Below are positions 35,101 through 46,482 of a stretch of DNA of 64,000 bases, in pieces. Each line of letters starts with the position of its first letter. Position 1 is the stretch's first letter. The position numbers and the translations under genes were made by a program. The stretch is from Theristus sp. LFF4_11 (taxonomy: Eukaryota; Nematoda; Chromadorea; Monhysterida; Xyalidae): NCBI GenBank assembly GCA_030248135.1, contig JASANC010003988.1, forward strand, positions 1-64,000. Reading direction: 5' to 3'. The notes under the pieces were generated by a model. The model was not told the DNA's origin and did no database searches. It saw nothing but the letters and a program-made list of their open reading frames with translations.

Positions 35101-37773
35101 CAAACGCATTGAGTTTCGAAATTAAAAAAAGGATAATAGTTTTGTTACAATGTTTTTAACTGAAATTCAAATTTTCAACTGAAATTCAAACAAATAAAAG
35201 GCTATAAATTCTACAAATGTTCTCAATTTTAGCTCGTTTTTTATACTGTTGATAAATATGAGTCATTTAAATTTGCACTTTTTTTGGCCCATCCGTATAA
35301 TAGTACGTGGTGTCTCAAAAAACAAAACAAGTAAATGGCTGGTACGGCCGGCTAGTTGCACGTAAAGCCATGAAATTTGAAACACCTGTAAAACTAAGCT
35401 ACACATTTTCTTTTGTTCAATTTTTATCTTGAAATCCCATTTTTTCGTTGATTCTTCAGCAGAAACTCATAAAACTCAAAAATCACCAAAATTCAGCATT
35501 TTGACTCAGAATAAACATCATTGTCGTCATCGAGATTTACATTTGGCAGTGGCAAGTTCATCTTCAGCTTTATCTTCACTTGACACTTCACTTCACATTA
35601 TGTTTATCCTCTCGGCCCTTCAGTTTTATTTTTCTCAGTTGCTCAATGTGTTTTCCATTGTTCTCAGTAAACGCGACATTCTATGTTTAAAACTAATGAG
35701 CACTTTCTGGTGCAGCGCCCGATCATCGCTGATTTCTTGCACATCGCTGCGAATTTTGCTCTTTAAATCGTTGACACTGGTGGGCGCCGAACAGTACACA
35801 ATTTCCATCAAGTGCCAAACCCATAAGTCAAAAGGAAATTCAAACAAGTGCGCAAGTGGCTGTCGGCGTCGTTCGATGATCGGTCCGCTGGATTTGAAGA
35901 GCAACGTCCCACCAGTGTCAACGATTTGAAAAGCAAAACTCGCAGCGGTGTGTAAGAAATCAGCGATGATCGGGCGCTGCACCAGAAAGTTTTTAACAGC
36001 GAATGTCGGCGTTCACTGAGAACACAGGAAAACACAGTGAGCAGCTGAGAAAAATGACACTGAAGGGCCAAGAGGGTGGAACAGATGACAGCAAGTAAAG
36101 ATGAAACTAAAGATGAACTTGTGCCACTGTCAGATGAGAATCTCGATGACGACAATGGCGTTTATCCTGAGTCAAAATGCTGAATTTTGGTGATTTTTGA
36201 GTTTTTACGATTTTCTGCTGAAATATCATTGAAAAAGTAGAATTACGGGATTAAATTGAACACAAAAAATGTGTAGCTTAGTTCAATTAGTGTTTCAAAT
36301 TTCATGGTTTTACGTGTAACCAGTCGGCCGTACGAGCCATTTGCTATTGTTATGTTTTTGGGACACCCTGTACAATATACTGTATTACCCCCATTAAACC
36401 CCCCACCATTAATCCCCCACCCCCCACCAATAAACCCCCACCCCCACGACAAAGTTTCCGAATAATCCCCCCCCCCACAAATAACCCCCATGGGGATTAT
36501 TGGAAACCTGTCTGAAACACATACCCAGCGATTGCCGTGGCTGGTTGCAGTCAAAATGATGACATTGTGCTACCAAAGGCCCCAAATGGATGAGTTAATG
36601 GTAATTTCATTACAACAGGCTGTTGTAAAAGGAAATTTCTATGTAGAGTAGAAGTTTCTGCGACTTTCTTGCCTGCCATGAAAGGTATTCTTGCCATTTT
36701 TCAATAAACCCCCACTCCTAGAATTTGTTTGTAAATAAAGCCCCCCACTCCCACCAATAATCCCCCCCCCTCCCCCCCCAACAACCCCCCCCCCCCACTA
36801 AAAGTCGCTGACGTATTAATCCCCCATAGGAGTTTATTGGGGGTAATACGGTAATAATAAAAACAGTAACTGTAGAATCTGCAAACCTTGCATCATGTTT
36901 TTGTAGGCTTCCTCGGAAGCAGCAAAAAGATGCGGTGGCATTTCCTGCTTTTTCTTGCCCATGAACATGCGCGCCACAGAATCCGTGTAAATTGGCAAGC
37001 GTTTGTACGGGTTGATCACGACGCAGAACAGACCAGAATATGTCTAAACAGTTTTAGGCTATACGTCTTCCGAACGACGGTGTACGGATGAATTGTTCCT
37101 CACATGCATGTTTATAGAAAACTGTTTTGCAAGAAAGTGAAAACTGACGTAGATCAACATGGATGAATAACGATCGCGCAGGTTCCACAACACAGACGCC
37201 TCATTCAGAAATGACATGTTGCTCATGTCCTCACACTTCGTGAACTTCGGTGGGTTCACTTCTTGTGCCAAATCTTTTTTGATGGTGACCTAAAGATGTA
37301 TTAAGATAACAACTTGAGATATAGCTGTCAACAGAGTGCGTTTTATGAGTTATTTGTACTCTTGTGTTCTGAATGTTAACTGCAAAAAAATTGGAAAACT
37401 GATAAACATTTGCAAGACAAAAAAAAACAGATAAATTACCTCTTGTCCTTTTGACGTAACAACGGTGATCATATCACCTTTGGAGCTTTTAATTTCTGAC
37501 AGAAGAAACCCCTCTTCCTTGTCCGGAATCCATACGGCCGTCTTACTGTTAAATGGACGCGATTGTTCCTAGAACAATGTGGTGCAAACGTTAGCAAAGA
37601 GAAGTCTTCACTAGATTTACTGTTTAATCATACTACATGATACTCACCCTTCTACAATTTACGTCTGATATTACATATAAAACATACAAAAAAGTTCTCG
37701 TTCAAACCTGCATCAGTTTCTCAGCATCCAGCCGCAAATACTGCCATCCCGGATCCTGCGTGTGATCGCCCAT
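23121..37773 (-). CDS. Muscle myosin heavy chain MHC-3, full length
   Basis: Exons: 37708-37773, 37440-37568, 37149-37289, 36887-37043, 34362-34658, 34185-34282, 33950-34054, 33753-33888, 33273-33544, 33005-33175, 32753-32932, 32466-32610, 32242-32394, 32015-32178, 31749-31937, 31368-31544, 31108-31296, 30750-30926, 30515-30625, 30330-30419, 30144-30250, 29766-30006, 29505-29665, 29182-29425, 28986-29066, 28712-28874, 28491-28642, 28199-28393, 27931-28071, 27677-27847, 27349-27552, 24496-24579, 24288-24419, 24066-24224, 23916-23972, 23722-23850, 23517-23612, 23285-23437, 23121-23165. They give 1,953 aa. P-loop GESGAGKT is at 175-182; switch I, switch II and the SH cysteines are intact; a full coiled-coil rod follows. 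The 45-nt last exon ends SASQHF, matching SASRHDF of MHC-2. Exon 13 is followed by a GC donor (32241-32240). The first MHC-2 exon is split here, and several rod introns differ. It should be a thick-filament motor, perhaps of a different muscle type from MHC-2. Confidence 0.9.
24691..25502. repeat. Inverted-repeat element, copy A (shortest form)
   Basis: The left end TTATCTAAAAATGCGAGAGA and the right end TCTCTCGCATTTTTAGATAA are reverse complements. The arms pair for roughly 140-150 bp. The first bases also make a small hairpin (ATGCG..CGCAT). The 812-bp form lacks the inserts found in copies B, C and D, so it is closest to the ancestral unit. No transposase ORF. Confidence 0.7.
25560..26660 (-). 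repeat. 149-bp satellite array of composite A
   Basis: About seven head-to-tail monomers of a 149-bp unit, here on the minus strand, recognised by CGGCCGATTCGCCCGA and CTAGAGTTGCTCAC. Confidence 0.8.
35304..36372. mobile_element. Foldback element with ~470-bp inverted arms in an MHC-3 motor intron
   Basis: Left arm about 35304-35785, right arm about 35907-36372, spacer about 120 bp. Blocks such as GGTACGGCCGGCTAGTT/GTACGGCCGACTGGTT and CACCAAAATTCAGCATTTTG appear on opposite strands in the same order. The outer end TACAGGGTGTCCC (reverse complement, right end) resembles termini common among TA-inserting elements. Arms are imperfect; no intact transposase. Short ORFs across it arise because both arms are open. 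Confidence 0.7.
36377..36860. repeat. C-rich low-complexity tract (G-rich on the coding strand of MHC-3)
   Basis: Irregular repeats of CCCCCACCAATAAACCCCC type with runs of up to a dozen C, interrupted by about 200 bp of ordinary sequence (36490-36705). On the transcribed strand this gives G runs able to form quadruplexes. It lies in the intron immediately 3' of MHC-3 exon 4. Confidence 0.65.
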
Positions 37774-37807
37774 GATTGCGTTTTACTTCGCTGGATCGCT
37801 GGAATCT
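37774..37807 (-). promoter_or_regulatory. Candidate 5' splice-acceptor (cis or spliced-leader) of MHC-3
   Basis: Minus-strand TTTTTGTTGTAG ends at 37806, 32 nt before the ATG. The same interpretation as for MHC-2 applies: a 5'-UTR intron or spliced-leader acceptor. Inference. Confidence 0.3.
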
Positions 37808-39121
37808 ACAACAAAAATAGCAAATCTACAGAAAATGTACGGTCCATCTGGCAAAAGTACTATTTGTCTGCATAAAATGCATGCATCAACCAATCAGCTA
37901 GTTGTATATATTAGCCAGATAGACTGTACATGTAATGTTGTTCAATAATATTTGAAAATACAATATAATGCCTCATGGCAAACAAAGAATCAAAAATCAA
38001 GCTTAACATCACACAGAAAAACGGAATGCCGGTAAAAAGCGGAAGAAATACAGCAAAAACGAACAAAAAATTATGAATGTGAATAAGTTTCTGTGCTTCT
38101 TGAGGACATGTTGTTAAAAATGCGCTTTTGAACCAACAACATTGAAAAATATGTGCAGTGGTTGGGTATCGCAAAGAGTTGTACCTCAGAAACACGAAAC
38201 ACAAACGACAACTCTCAATGCTGTTGTGCGATTCACTTCTGGTTTCCAGAGCACACGTCAGAAACTGCAAGTGACTGCAACTCGGCGGCAGCAAGTGTGT
38301 GAAAGCGCATAACTGATTTGAAGCGGCGCCGTTTTATTACACCGTATGCTGCAAAAGGGTCTTCTACCATTGCGACAGTCGAACACACGTCTTTTTGTCA
38401 GTATGCTGCACTGAATGCCGATGAGCTCGCCAGTGTGGCCCCCGGGTGCACTGGGGAATCTAATTTTAAAGTTTTAGCTAAAACAATGTTAAAAACTTCA
38501 ACGACAGCGGTGGACTATCGCGCATATAGATGCTGGCTTTAAAGCAGCATCTGCGCTGATGCACAGTGCAGGAAAGCTTACATTCAGCTTTCACCACTGA
38601 ACCTGACCCTCCCAAGAACGCACGTTGTGTTATGTGCACTAGCTGACGTTTCTGTACACCGGCAGCAGCGTGTAACGAAAATGAGAGTGAAAATTACTCT
38701 CGCCAGCTTTATTACGTATGCCGCCAGACTGCGGAGAGACTTCAGTTATCGTGCCCAAATGCAACGATTACACTGAGTATTCCAAGATGTAACATATGGC
38801 AATATATTGCTTTTTGTTCAACTGCAAAAACTAACAATGCACCACATACATGTTGTGTGTATTGTTTGCGCTCGCTAGGTTCCGGGGAGCGGCTAATAAA
38901 AATTTGCGATACATGAGCGTTGTGCCCAACATTAACTGATCGATCATGGTACCCAAAATTAACCGTATCTTGCTTGATGTCCATAATAAGCGAACGTTGG
39001 TGCTTGGTTGACTTCTGCTTTTGCAAAACTAGTGTGATGGAGAATAGCGTGATAGCAAAATTCATGTGATGGTGATGTAAGTAGTGATTGTAAATGGTGA
39101 ACCACATCAGTTATCATCATT
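37808..39121. other. MHC-3 upstream region
   Basis: No gene recognised. It should contain the MHC-3 promoter; ORFs of 74-127 codons here show no known domain. Confidence 0.4.
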
Positions 39122-39620
39122 AAAAAATGAACCCTAACAAAACAAAATTCATTATCATCGGTCGCCCCCGATCGTCGCGGCGCTTGACCGTAGATCTCAG
39201 TGTTGCAAACACCACTGTTCAACGTGTATCGTCTACTAAATATCTGGGTGTTGTAATCGATAATTCGCTGGATTACAGTTTCAATACAATTACTATTATC
39301 TAGATAGTTCGCGTGAAACGTGCTGTTAATTCTTCACATTCAATTCGGTTTTGCCGCTTTCTGCAATTTCTACGTGTCGTTGTTTCGCTCAATACTGCTT
39401 TTGAGCATGGTGTCCTGTTCTCCTATGTTTGAAAAAAGATCGCGTCAAGCTTGAACGCGTTCAGAGTTTTGCTTTTCGATTGTTGACTGGCAAATTCAAT
39501 CGTGATACAAGCCATGATACTCTGTGTGACAACTGCGGTATTGTACCTTTGTTTCGGTTTGTTTTTGTGCATCGCTTGACTTATCTGCACCAATGTTTCA
39601 TTTGGCTCATGTTTTGAGTT
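39122..39620 (+). pseudogene. Remnant of a non-LTR retrotransposon reverse transcriptase (3' part)
   Basis: An open stretch reading NPNKTKFIIIGRPR ... STKYLGVVIDNSLDY, then, after stops and frameshifts, LERVQSFAFRLLTGKFNRDT ... FVHRLTYLHQCF. Both blocks are typical of the thumb/C-terminal part of jockey/CR1-type reverse transcriptases (KTK.M.FG, KYLGV.ID, LE..Q.RA.R...G). Broken in at least two places, with no upstream catalytic core. Call from recognised motifs only. Confidence 0.6.
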
Positions 39621-40314
39621 GAGCTTTCTGTCTTCAAGTAATAAACGAACAAGTGCTCGTACAAACCAATAACCAATGTGTGGAATAAATATGCTAAATA
39701 CATATAGATAATAAAAAAATTGAGCACATGGAGAGCTTTTGAACTGCCGTCAAAAGGGCTAACGTCAACCACAAGAAACTAAAATCGGGTCACCGTGATG
39801 TCTCGTTCCTCTGCATCTAACGAACGACTAAAGGCGGCCTTCACTTTTCAAATGCTTGTAGAAACGGTAGAATACCAAGGTTGACCAGGCAAGCTTGGCA
39901 CCAAAACCGAAGGACGCATTTTTGACATTTGTGTAAATTGGTGAATACGTGAAAAATGTTTAAAAACAGGTAATTCAAAATAATAATTACAAACGATAGC
40001 GGCCCTCGCTCAGTTGAGACACTAAGAATATTGGATTAGTATGGGTTTACAGATACAGAATCCAAAATAACAGAACGTTACCGTGTGCAGATTAACAGAA
40101 CAATTAACAGGACAGACACCCGCGAGTACTGGACATGGTTTTTGCGGGTTCTCCCGGCAAGCAAAGACCCGCGGCGACCCCGGGCTCATCAGTTCGACAA
40201 GTCGCTAGACCGCACAGTCTCAGAGTTTTCGTGCGTCGGAGGGTGGTACAATTTGTTAAAAAGGAGTGCTGGCTGATGTTTCGTACTGCCGTTACCACCC
40301 TTCGGCGCACAAAA
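39621..40314. other. Spacer with part of a repeated flank
   Basis: No gene. The segment around 40185-40222 (CAGTTCGACAAGTCGCTAGA...) recurs inverted at about 44850-44885, so the inverted repeat around the nested insertion below extends beyond its TIR. Confidence 0.45.
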
Positions 40315-40400
40315 TACAGGGTGGGCAAAAAAGGTTCCAATTTCAAATCGCTCTCACTGGCGTGTGCTAAGGTGTTTAGAGCTAAAAATTGGAACACTAC

Positions 40401-41286
40401 TAGAAAACATCCGGAGGTTTTTCTGGCTAATTTTTTTACATTATGTTGCCCCTATCACTCACTGCAGCACAATATCTGAAAAACATGAAAAATCGACAAA
40501 TGTGGAGAAATGCAGAGGGTAAATTTAGCTGTAACAACGACCAAATGATGACGTTGGAGACAACCGCCGTGTGTTCACAACAAAAAAGATGAAAAAACAA
40601 TACGCACATACAGCATGTAGTTTGGAAATGCCGAATGCTGAATTGCATTTGAATCAACCTTATGTTTCATTTCGAACTTCGAGGGAGCGTGAGCGGTTCT
40701 GCTCAGAACAGATGCGAACTTGTCTTTTCAAATGCAAATTGTTTTTTTTAATTCACACGCCATTCTGATATTTTCACCATAGCAGACTAGTTGTTTTCTG
40801 CAGTGAAAGATGCAATTCCATTTTCAGTCGTTGCTGCTATCAGGGGTCAGTGGACGGCAGAACAGCGAGTGTGGTTTTCAGAATTTTCAGAAAACAATCA
40901 ATCTGCTATGGTGAAAAAATTGTGGCTAATTGTGTGCGAATTAAAAAAGAAAAAAAAACAATTCGCATTTGAAAAGACAAATTCGCATCTGTTCTGGACA
41001 GAACAGCTCACACACCCTCGAAGATTCGAAGTGAAACATCAGGTTGATCAAAAACTGTTCAAATGCAATGCATTCGGCACTTCCAAGCTTCTGTACGTGC
41101 GTATTGTTTTTTAATCTTTTTTTGTGAACACTCGGGTTGTCATTGGTCTTTGTTACAGCTAAATTAACCCTCTGCATTTCACCACATTTGTCGATTTTTC
41201 ATGTTCTTCACATATTCTGTTGTAGTGAGTGATAGGGGCAACGCGCCGTGAAAAAATTGGTCAGAAAAACCTGTAAATGTTTTCTA
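40401..41286. mobile_element. Foldback element with ~390-bp inverted arms
   Basis: Ends TAGAAAACAT and ATGTTTTCTA. Arms run from 40401 to about 40790 and about 40900 to 41286. Matched blocks include GTTGCCCCTATCACTCACT and GAAAAATCGACAAATGTGG in one arm and their reverse complements in the other. Central loop about 110 bp. No transposase. Confidence 0.7.
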
Positions 41287-42139
41287 ATCATGCGGATGCG
41301 CGAGCGAGCGTCAGCGAGCGGACAGCGCATCACGCATTATATGAGCCGTTATCCTCTCGCGCGCGTTTTTCAAATTTCATCAGCGTCCTGCGCGAACCTA
41401 TTAATAAGCCACAAACCTGTTTCTGTGCACACGAAACAAACACCCAAAGTTGTGTTTGGAGCCGCGAAAAAATTTTTATCCGACTACTTTTCATACGCTG
41501 TAGACACGAAAAACCTATTCTGAAATTGATGTTACTTATTTTTCTATCTCTTTTTTTTCAGGTATGTAATCAACATGTGTTCGCGCTTTCAGTTTTTACC
41601 TGCGACACTTTCACAGTCTAGCAAGAATGTTTCCTGGGGTAATTTCATCCGCAGATTTGGAAAAATGGGTTAATTTTTTGCCCCAACCCTTTTTGGGTAA
41701 AAATTTGGGCATTTTTAAAAGTTCGCAGGGTTTTCACCGGGTTTCAAGTGTTCGCCCTTTCAATTTTTAGCTGGGACACTTTCACAGTTGAACAAAAATG
41801 TTTCCTAGGGTAATTTCATCCGTAGATTTGGAAAAATGGGTTAATTTTTTGCCCCGACCCCTTTTTGGGGTAAAAATTTGGGCATTTTTAAAAGTTCGCA
41901 GGGTTTTCACCGGGTTTTAAGTGTTCGCCCTTTCAATTTTTAGCTGGGACACTTTCACAGTTGAACAAAAATGTTTCCTCAGGTAAATTCATCCGTAGAT
42001 TCTGAAAACTTAGTTTATTTTTTGCCCGGGCATTTTTTGGGTCAAAATTGTGCATTTTTTGAAAATTCTTAGCATTTTGACTGGGTATCAATCATTTCTT
42101 CACTCTTACAAATTTTGTCTCAGCTACGAAAAATAAGAG

Positions 42140-43600
42140 AAGTGTTTAGTCCGTAGGAATTCAATGCGCTGATCACGGATTTTGGGTTAGTTTTCTTACG
42201 TGAGCAACTCTAGATGCTGAATCGTGACGATTTCGGTCGAATCGGCCGTGGAAGTTGGCGAAATCGGTCCAGGAACGAAAAACAAGAAAAGGGTGTTTTC
42301 CAGGGTAATTCAATGCGCTGATCACGAATTTTGGGTTAGTTTTCTTACGTGAGCAACTCTAGATGCTGAATCGTGACGATTTCGGGCGAATCGGCCGTGG
42401 AAATTGGCGAAATCGGTCCAGGAACGAAAAACAAGAAAAGGGTGTTTTCCAGGGTAATTCAATGCGCTGATAACGAATTTTGAGTTAGTTTTCTTACGTG
42501 AGCAACTCTAGATGCTGAATCGTGACGATTTCGGGCGAATCGGCCGTGGAAATTGGCGAAATCGGTCCAGGAACGAAAAACAAGAAAAGGGTGTTTTCCA
42601 GGGCAATTCAATGCGCTGATCACGAATTTTGGATTAGTTTTCTTACGTGAGCAACTCTAGATGCTGAATCGTGACGATTTCGGGCGAATCGGCCGTGGAA
42701 GTTGGCGAAATCGGTCCAGAAACAAAAAACAAGAAAAGGCTGTTTTCCAGGGTAATTCAATGCGCTGATCACGAATTTTGGGTTAGTTTTCTTACGTGAG
42801 CAATTCTAGACGCTGAATCGTGACGATTTCGGGCGAATCGGCCGTGGAAATTGGCGAAATAGGTCCAGGAACCAAAAACAAGAAAAGGGTGTTTTCCAGG
42901 GTAATTCAATGCGCTGATCACGAATTTTGGGTTAGTTTTCTTACGTGAGCAACTCTAGATGCTGAATCGTGACGATTTCGGGCGAATCGGCCGTGGAATT
43001 TGGCGAAATCGGTCCAGAAACGAAAAACAAGAAAAGGCTGTTTTCCAGGGTAATTCAATGCGCTGATCACGGATTTTGGGTTAGTTTTTTTATGTGAGCA
43101 ACTTTAGATACTGAATCGTGACGATTTCGGGCGAATCGGCCGTGGAAGTTGGCGAAATTGGTCCAGGAACGAAAAACAAGAAAAGGGTGTTTTCCAGGGT
43201 AATTCAATCCGCTGATCACGAATTTTGGGTTAGTTTTCTTACGTGAGCAACTCTAGATACTGAATCGTGACGATTTCGGGCGAATCGGCCGTGGAAATTG
43301 GCGAAATCGGTCCAGAAATGAAAAACGAGAAAACGGTTTTTCCAGGGTAATTCAATGTGCTGATCACGGATTTTGGGTTAGTTTTCTTGTATGAGCAACT
43401 CTAGATACTGAATCGTGACGATTTATGGCGAATCGGCCGTGGAATTTAGCGAAACCGGTCCAGAAATGAAAAACAAGAAAACGGTGTTTTCCATGGTAAT
43501 TCATTACGCCGATCACGGCTTTTGGGTCAGTTTTTCTTTTGTGAGCGATTCTAGGTACTGAATCGTGACGATTTTGGGGAATCGGCCGTAGAAATGGCAT
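42140..43600 (+). repeat. 149-bp satellite array of composite B
   Basis: About ten head-to-tail monomers with consensus words CAATGCGCTGATCAC, TTACGTGAGCAACTCTAGAT and GCGAATCGGCCGTGGAA. The last monomers are more diverged, as usual at array edges. Confidence 0.85.
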
Positions 43601-43722
43601 AGGAGAAATCGGCCTAAAAAACGAAAAATGAAAAACCTGAGTTGTCCGGGGTTTAGAAGAATGTGTGACCAACGAATTGTGATTTTGGTCCGACCTTCGG
43701 GGCTTATGTAAAAGTCAGAATA

Positions 43723-44754
43723 TTATCTAAAAATGCGGGAGACGCATAAAAAAGGAGGAATATGGCCTTGTGTAAGCAGTGAAAGACTTGGCTCGACAAC
43801 GCTTTTCAAGTCTCTGATGTGGTACACACGGATACAAGTACATAAGGGTCATATTTTTGCGCCGCGTTTGTTTGTTTTTTTTTGAAGCACGCCCCCCACC
43901 GATTCCGGAAACCCGAAGGTACCAAACTCCGGTAGGATTGGGGAATGGACGGCTCACCATCCCGTGGAACCAATACCCTCGGCACGTGAGGGGGACAGCC
44001 TCTAAGCCCCGCTCTGTCCTGGGGGCACCAGTGATCTTAGCCCGATTTCGGTTTCGGTGGCCTGCGGTCGCTATATCCCCGGAGGGCAGCGAATCCGAAA
44101 GTTTTCGTTTTCGTTTTCGTTTTGCTGAAAAGCGTAAAACTTTGAAGTTATTTTTTAATTGTCCTCTTCGATTTAATCTAAAATCACGCCATGTGCGAAA
44201 TTCTGTAAATTCTGTGCAAAAACAGAAAAATCAGAGATTGCAAAACATTGTTGCATGTAGCTTTTTCGTTGTTGTTAACGTACGCACCGCTGTGTACACA
44301 CCAGCACCAGTGACAAAAAGGAGTTGTCTTCCGTTGATTTTCACCTTTTTTACCGGTGTCACCTTCAACTAGTGTGGCAGGATAAACCGTCTGTCCCGTG
44401 AGTCATTGCCTTTGCCACAGGAGACCTTGCGTTCCGCAATGCTTCTGCGATACAATTTGTCCTGAACAAACCAGTGTCAGCGAGCTAAAGTCTGATTGTT
44501 ATTTTAGTAGTTTTAGTGGTCGCTAAATGCCCGAAATCCGCAAATGTGAAAGGTCATTTGTCTACAATACAAAGTACGAGGGTTGCCATGTGCAACCGAA
44601 ATCATAAATAAAGGGCGCAAAAATATGACTCTTATGTACTTGTATCCGTGTGTACCACATCAGAGACTTGAAAAGCGTTGTCGAGCCAAGTCTTTCACTG
44701 CTTACACAAGGCCATATTCCTCCTTTTTTATGCGTCTCCCGCATTTTTAGATAA
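43723..44754. repeat. Inverted-repeat element, copy B, with ~230-bp GC-rich insert
   Basis: Ends TTATCTAAAAATGCGGGAGA and TCTCCCGCATTTTTAGATAA with arms of about 140 bp. Relative to copy A it carries an extra GC-rich block (about 43875-44120) ending in a GTTTTC repeat. The same block at the same place occurs in copy D, so B and D share a common ancestor. It resembles a small retroposon, but I do not recognise a tRNA or 5S head. Confidence 0.7.
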
Positions 44755-44840
44755 TAGTGTTCCAATGTTCAGCTCTAAACACCTCAGCACACTCCAGTGA
44801 GAGCATTTTGAAATTGGAACCTTTTTTGGCCCACCCTGTA

Positions 44841-46482
44841 CTTTTGAGACTGTGCGGTCTGGCGACTTGTCGAACTGATCATATGATGGTTGTAACAAAT
44901 AGCCGCACCTCTCGGGGGATAAAGCAACCTATCTAACTCCACAGAGGGTGACGATATCGGTGGCTTGTGGGCTCACTACAACCGAGATTGTGGTCCTCGT
45001 CTCGCTACATCGAGAGACCCATAATAGGCCCGCGGCTCGTTGGCCATACGCCCCTTGGGGACCAGCGTCTGCTGGCTGCTCACACTCCTGAATGTGTGAA
45101 TCCAAGCGGGTTACCGTCTGCCTACTGTTTGTGGTGACGTCGCAATGACCCTCTTGAATTAAACAAAAGTTTTTTGTAAAAAAGTTTTTCTTGATTTGAT
45201 GCATGAAAACGTGTAATTCGTGAGGTGTGTTTTTCTTAAATTTATTCACCTTTCAGAAGTTTTGCTTGCAATTGATTTGTGTAATAAACCACGGTACCGT
45301 ATGTTGGCGCCATACACAATTTAGAAGTTCTTTATTAAATTCGAAAAACCCATTTATTTTTCAATCATTGTTGTCAGGTATGTTACGGTGCGAAAACCAA
45401 GGACAAACATTGAAAATCTGCTTCCGATAAAAACTGGTTGAATACATAGCAGTTCGTTTAATAGCAAATTTCGAGAAATACAACAACGACACCGCACCAG
45501 CGCGCTGCCGTGTTCAAATGGAAAGTTGACGCTAAACGCCAACAAAGTGGCATAAAACACAGTGGCGCAACAAACGACTGCTTCCATTGTGTGTGTGCGT
45601 GTGTGTGTGTTGTGTGTTGCATTCTGAACATGGCGCAAAAAGAGAAAAGAAAGATGGACCAAGTGGACGCTGTCTGCAGTGGCGTGCGGGTTTCCCTGGG
45701 CGGCAAGTGCCACACGCAGCCAGTGACAGTGACGCCAGGGTGCTCTACGTTGTTGCGCCGATGCTCGGGGACACAAAGCACAAATGTACGCTTGCTTGGT
45801 TCCAAGAGTGTTCCAACCAGCCGCCTATTACACACCGCACTTCACACGATGTTGGATCTTGTACATTCACTAGCCGGTTATATTTAAACCTGTTATGCAG
45901 CCTTTGCTAGCTGACATCGCTGCTTGCTCTATGTGCACCTTACAAAACTCGCAACGCTATACCAGCCTAAATGCTGCGTGTTTAAACCAAAAGGCTGCAT
46001 TGTGAAACTTATATAATTTTTACGAAAAAGTAAAGACATTTTGCGCGTTTGTGAGTGTGTTACTTATTTCCACTATGTGTCTTAACGCTCCGGTTCTATC
46101 GCACGGTGAGAGAAAAATTGCATACTGCATGCGGTTCATCTATGCCGCCAGCTACTTGTTGCACCGTGTGTGTGTGCACCGTGTACATAATGTGTGTTAG
46201 CTGCTCGTTGTAGTGTATTGGACAATTTGTGACGCACTGTTTATTGTATTAGCTTGCAAATATCTATACATACCTGGGTACTGTTGTGGTACAATGTAAA
46301 TAGGTCATGCATTTACTTTTTATTTTACCTTTAGTGTTTTAATTGTTCCATCCGTTGATAGCAATATTTGAGCTTTGTTGTCAGTGCAAAGTTTTGTAGG
46401 TGTTCAACATGTTGCAGGGACCAGCTTGATTACTGTAGTCCACTGATCGACTGTACAAATTTATTTTATTGGATCAGCGAAC
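44841..46482. other. MHC-4 upstream region
   Basis: No gene supported. Contains a (GT)n microsatellite at about 45588-45620, on which several overlapping ORFs in three frames rest. The promoter and leader of MHC-4 should be here; TTGCAG and CTGTAG acceptor-like sites lie 50-70 nt before its ATG. Confidence 0.4.

Larger units (their letters stand above)
41288..44754 (+). mobile_element. Composite repeat B
   Basis: Order: GC-rich head from TCATGCGGATGCGCGAGCGA (41288), repeats built on TGGGACACTTTCACAGTTG (about 41590-42110), 149-bp satellite array, linker (TTGTCCGGGGTTTAGAAGAA), and inverted-repeat element with a GC-rich insert. The head has a short hairpin (ATGCGGATGCGC against GCGCATCACGCAT). 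Non-coding as far as I can see. Confidence 0.75.
40315..44840. mobile_element. Palindromic TIR element split by nested insertions
   Basis: Left arm 40315-40400 (TACAGGGTGGGCAAAAAAGG ... GGAACACTA) and right arm 44755-44840, its reverse complement with few changes. The whole interior is taken up by a foldback element (40401-41286) and composite repeat B (41288-44754). It appears to have been a short hairpin-type MITE into which two later elements inserted. Confidence 0.6.

Noticed and set aside
35429..36155. Mirror-image ORFs of 115-166 codons
   Set aside because: They arise because the two arms of the foldback element carry the same open stretch on opposite strands; no known protein is visible.
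41288..44754. Composite repeat as a Helitron (copies start A|TC)
   Set aside because: All copies do begin with TC after A, but the other end lacks a CTRR-T terminus and there is no Rep/helicase sequence.
45458..45910. Overlapping ORFs of 107-140 codons in several frames and both strands
   Set aside because: They share a (GT)n microsatellite, none has a recognisable domain, and none shows splice or paralogue support.
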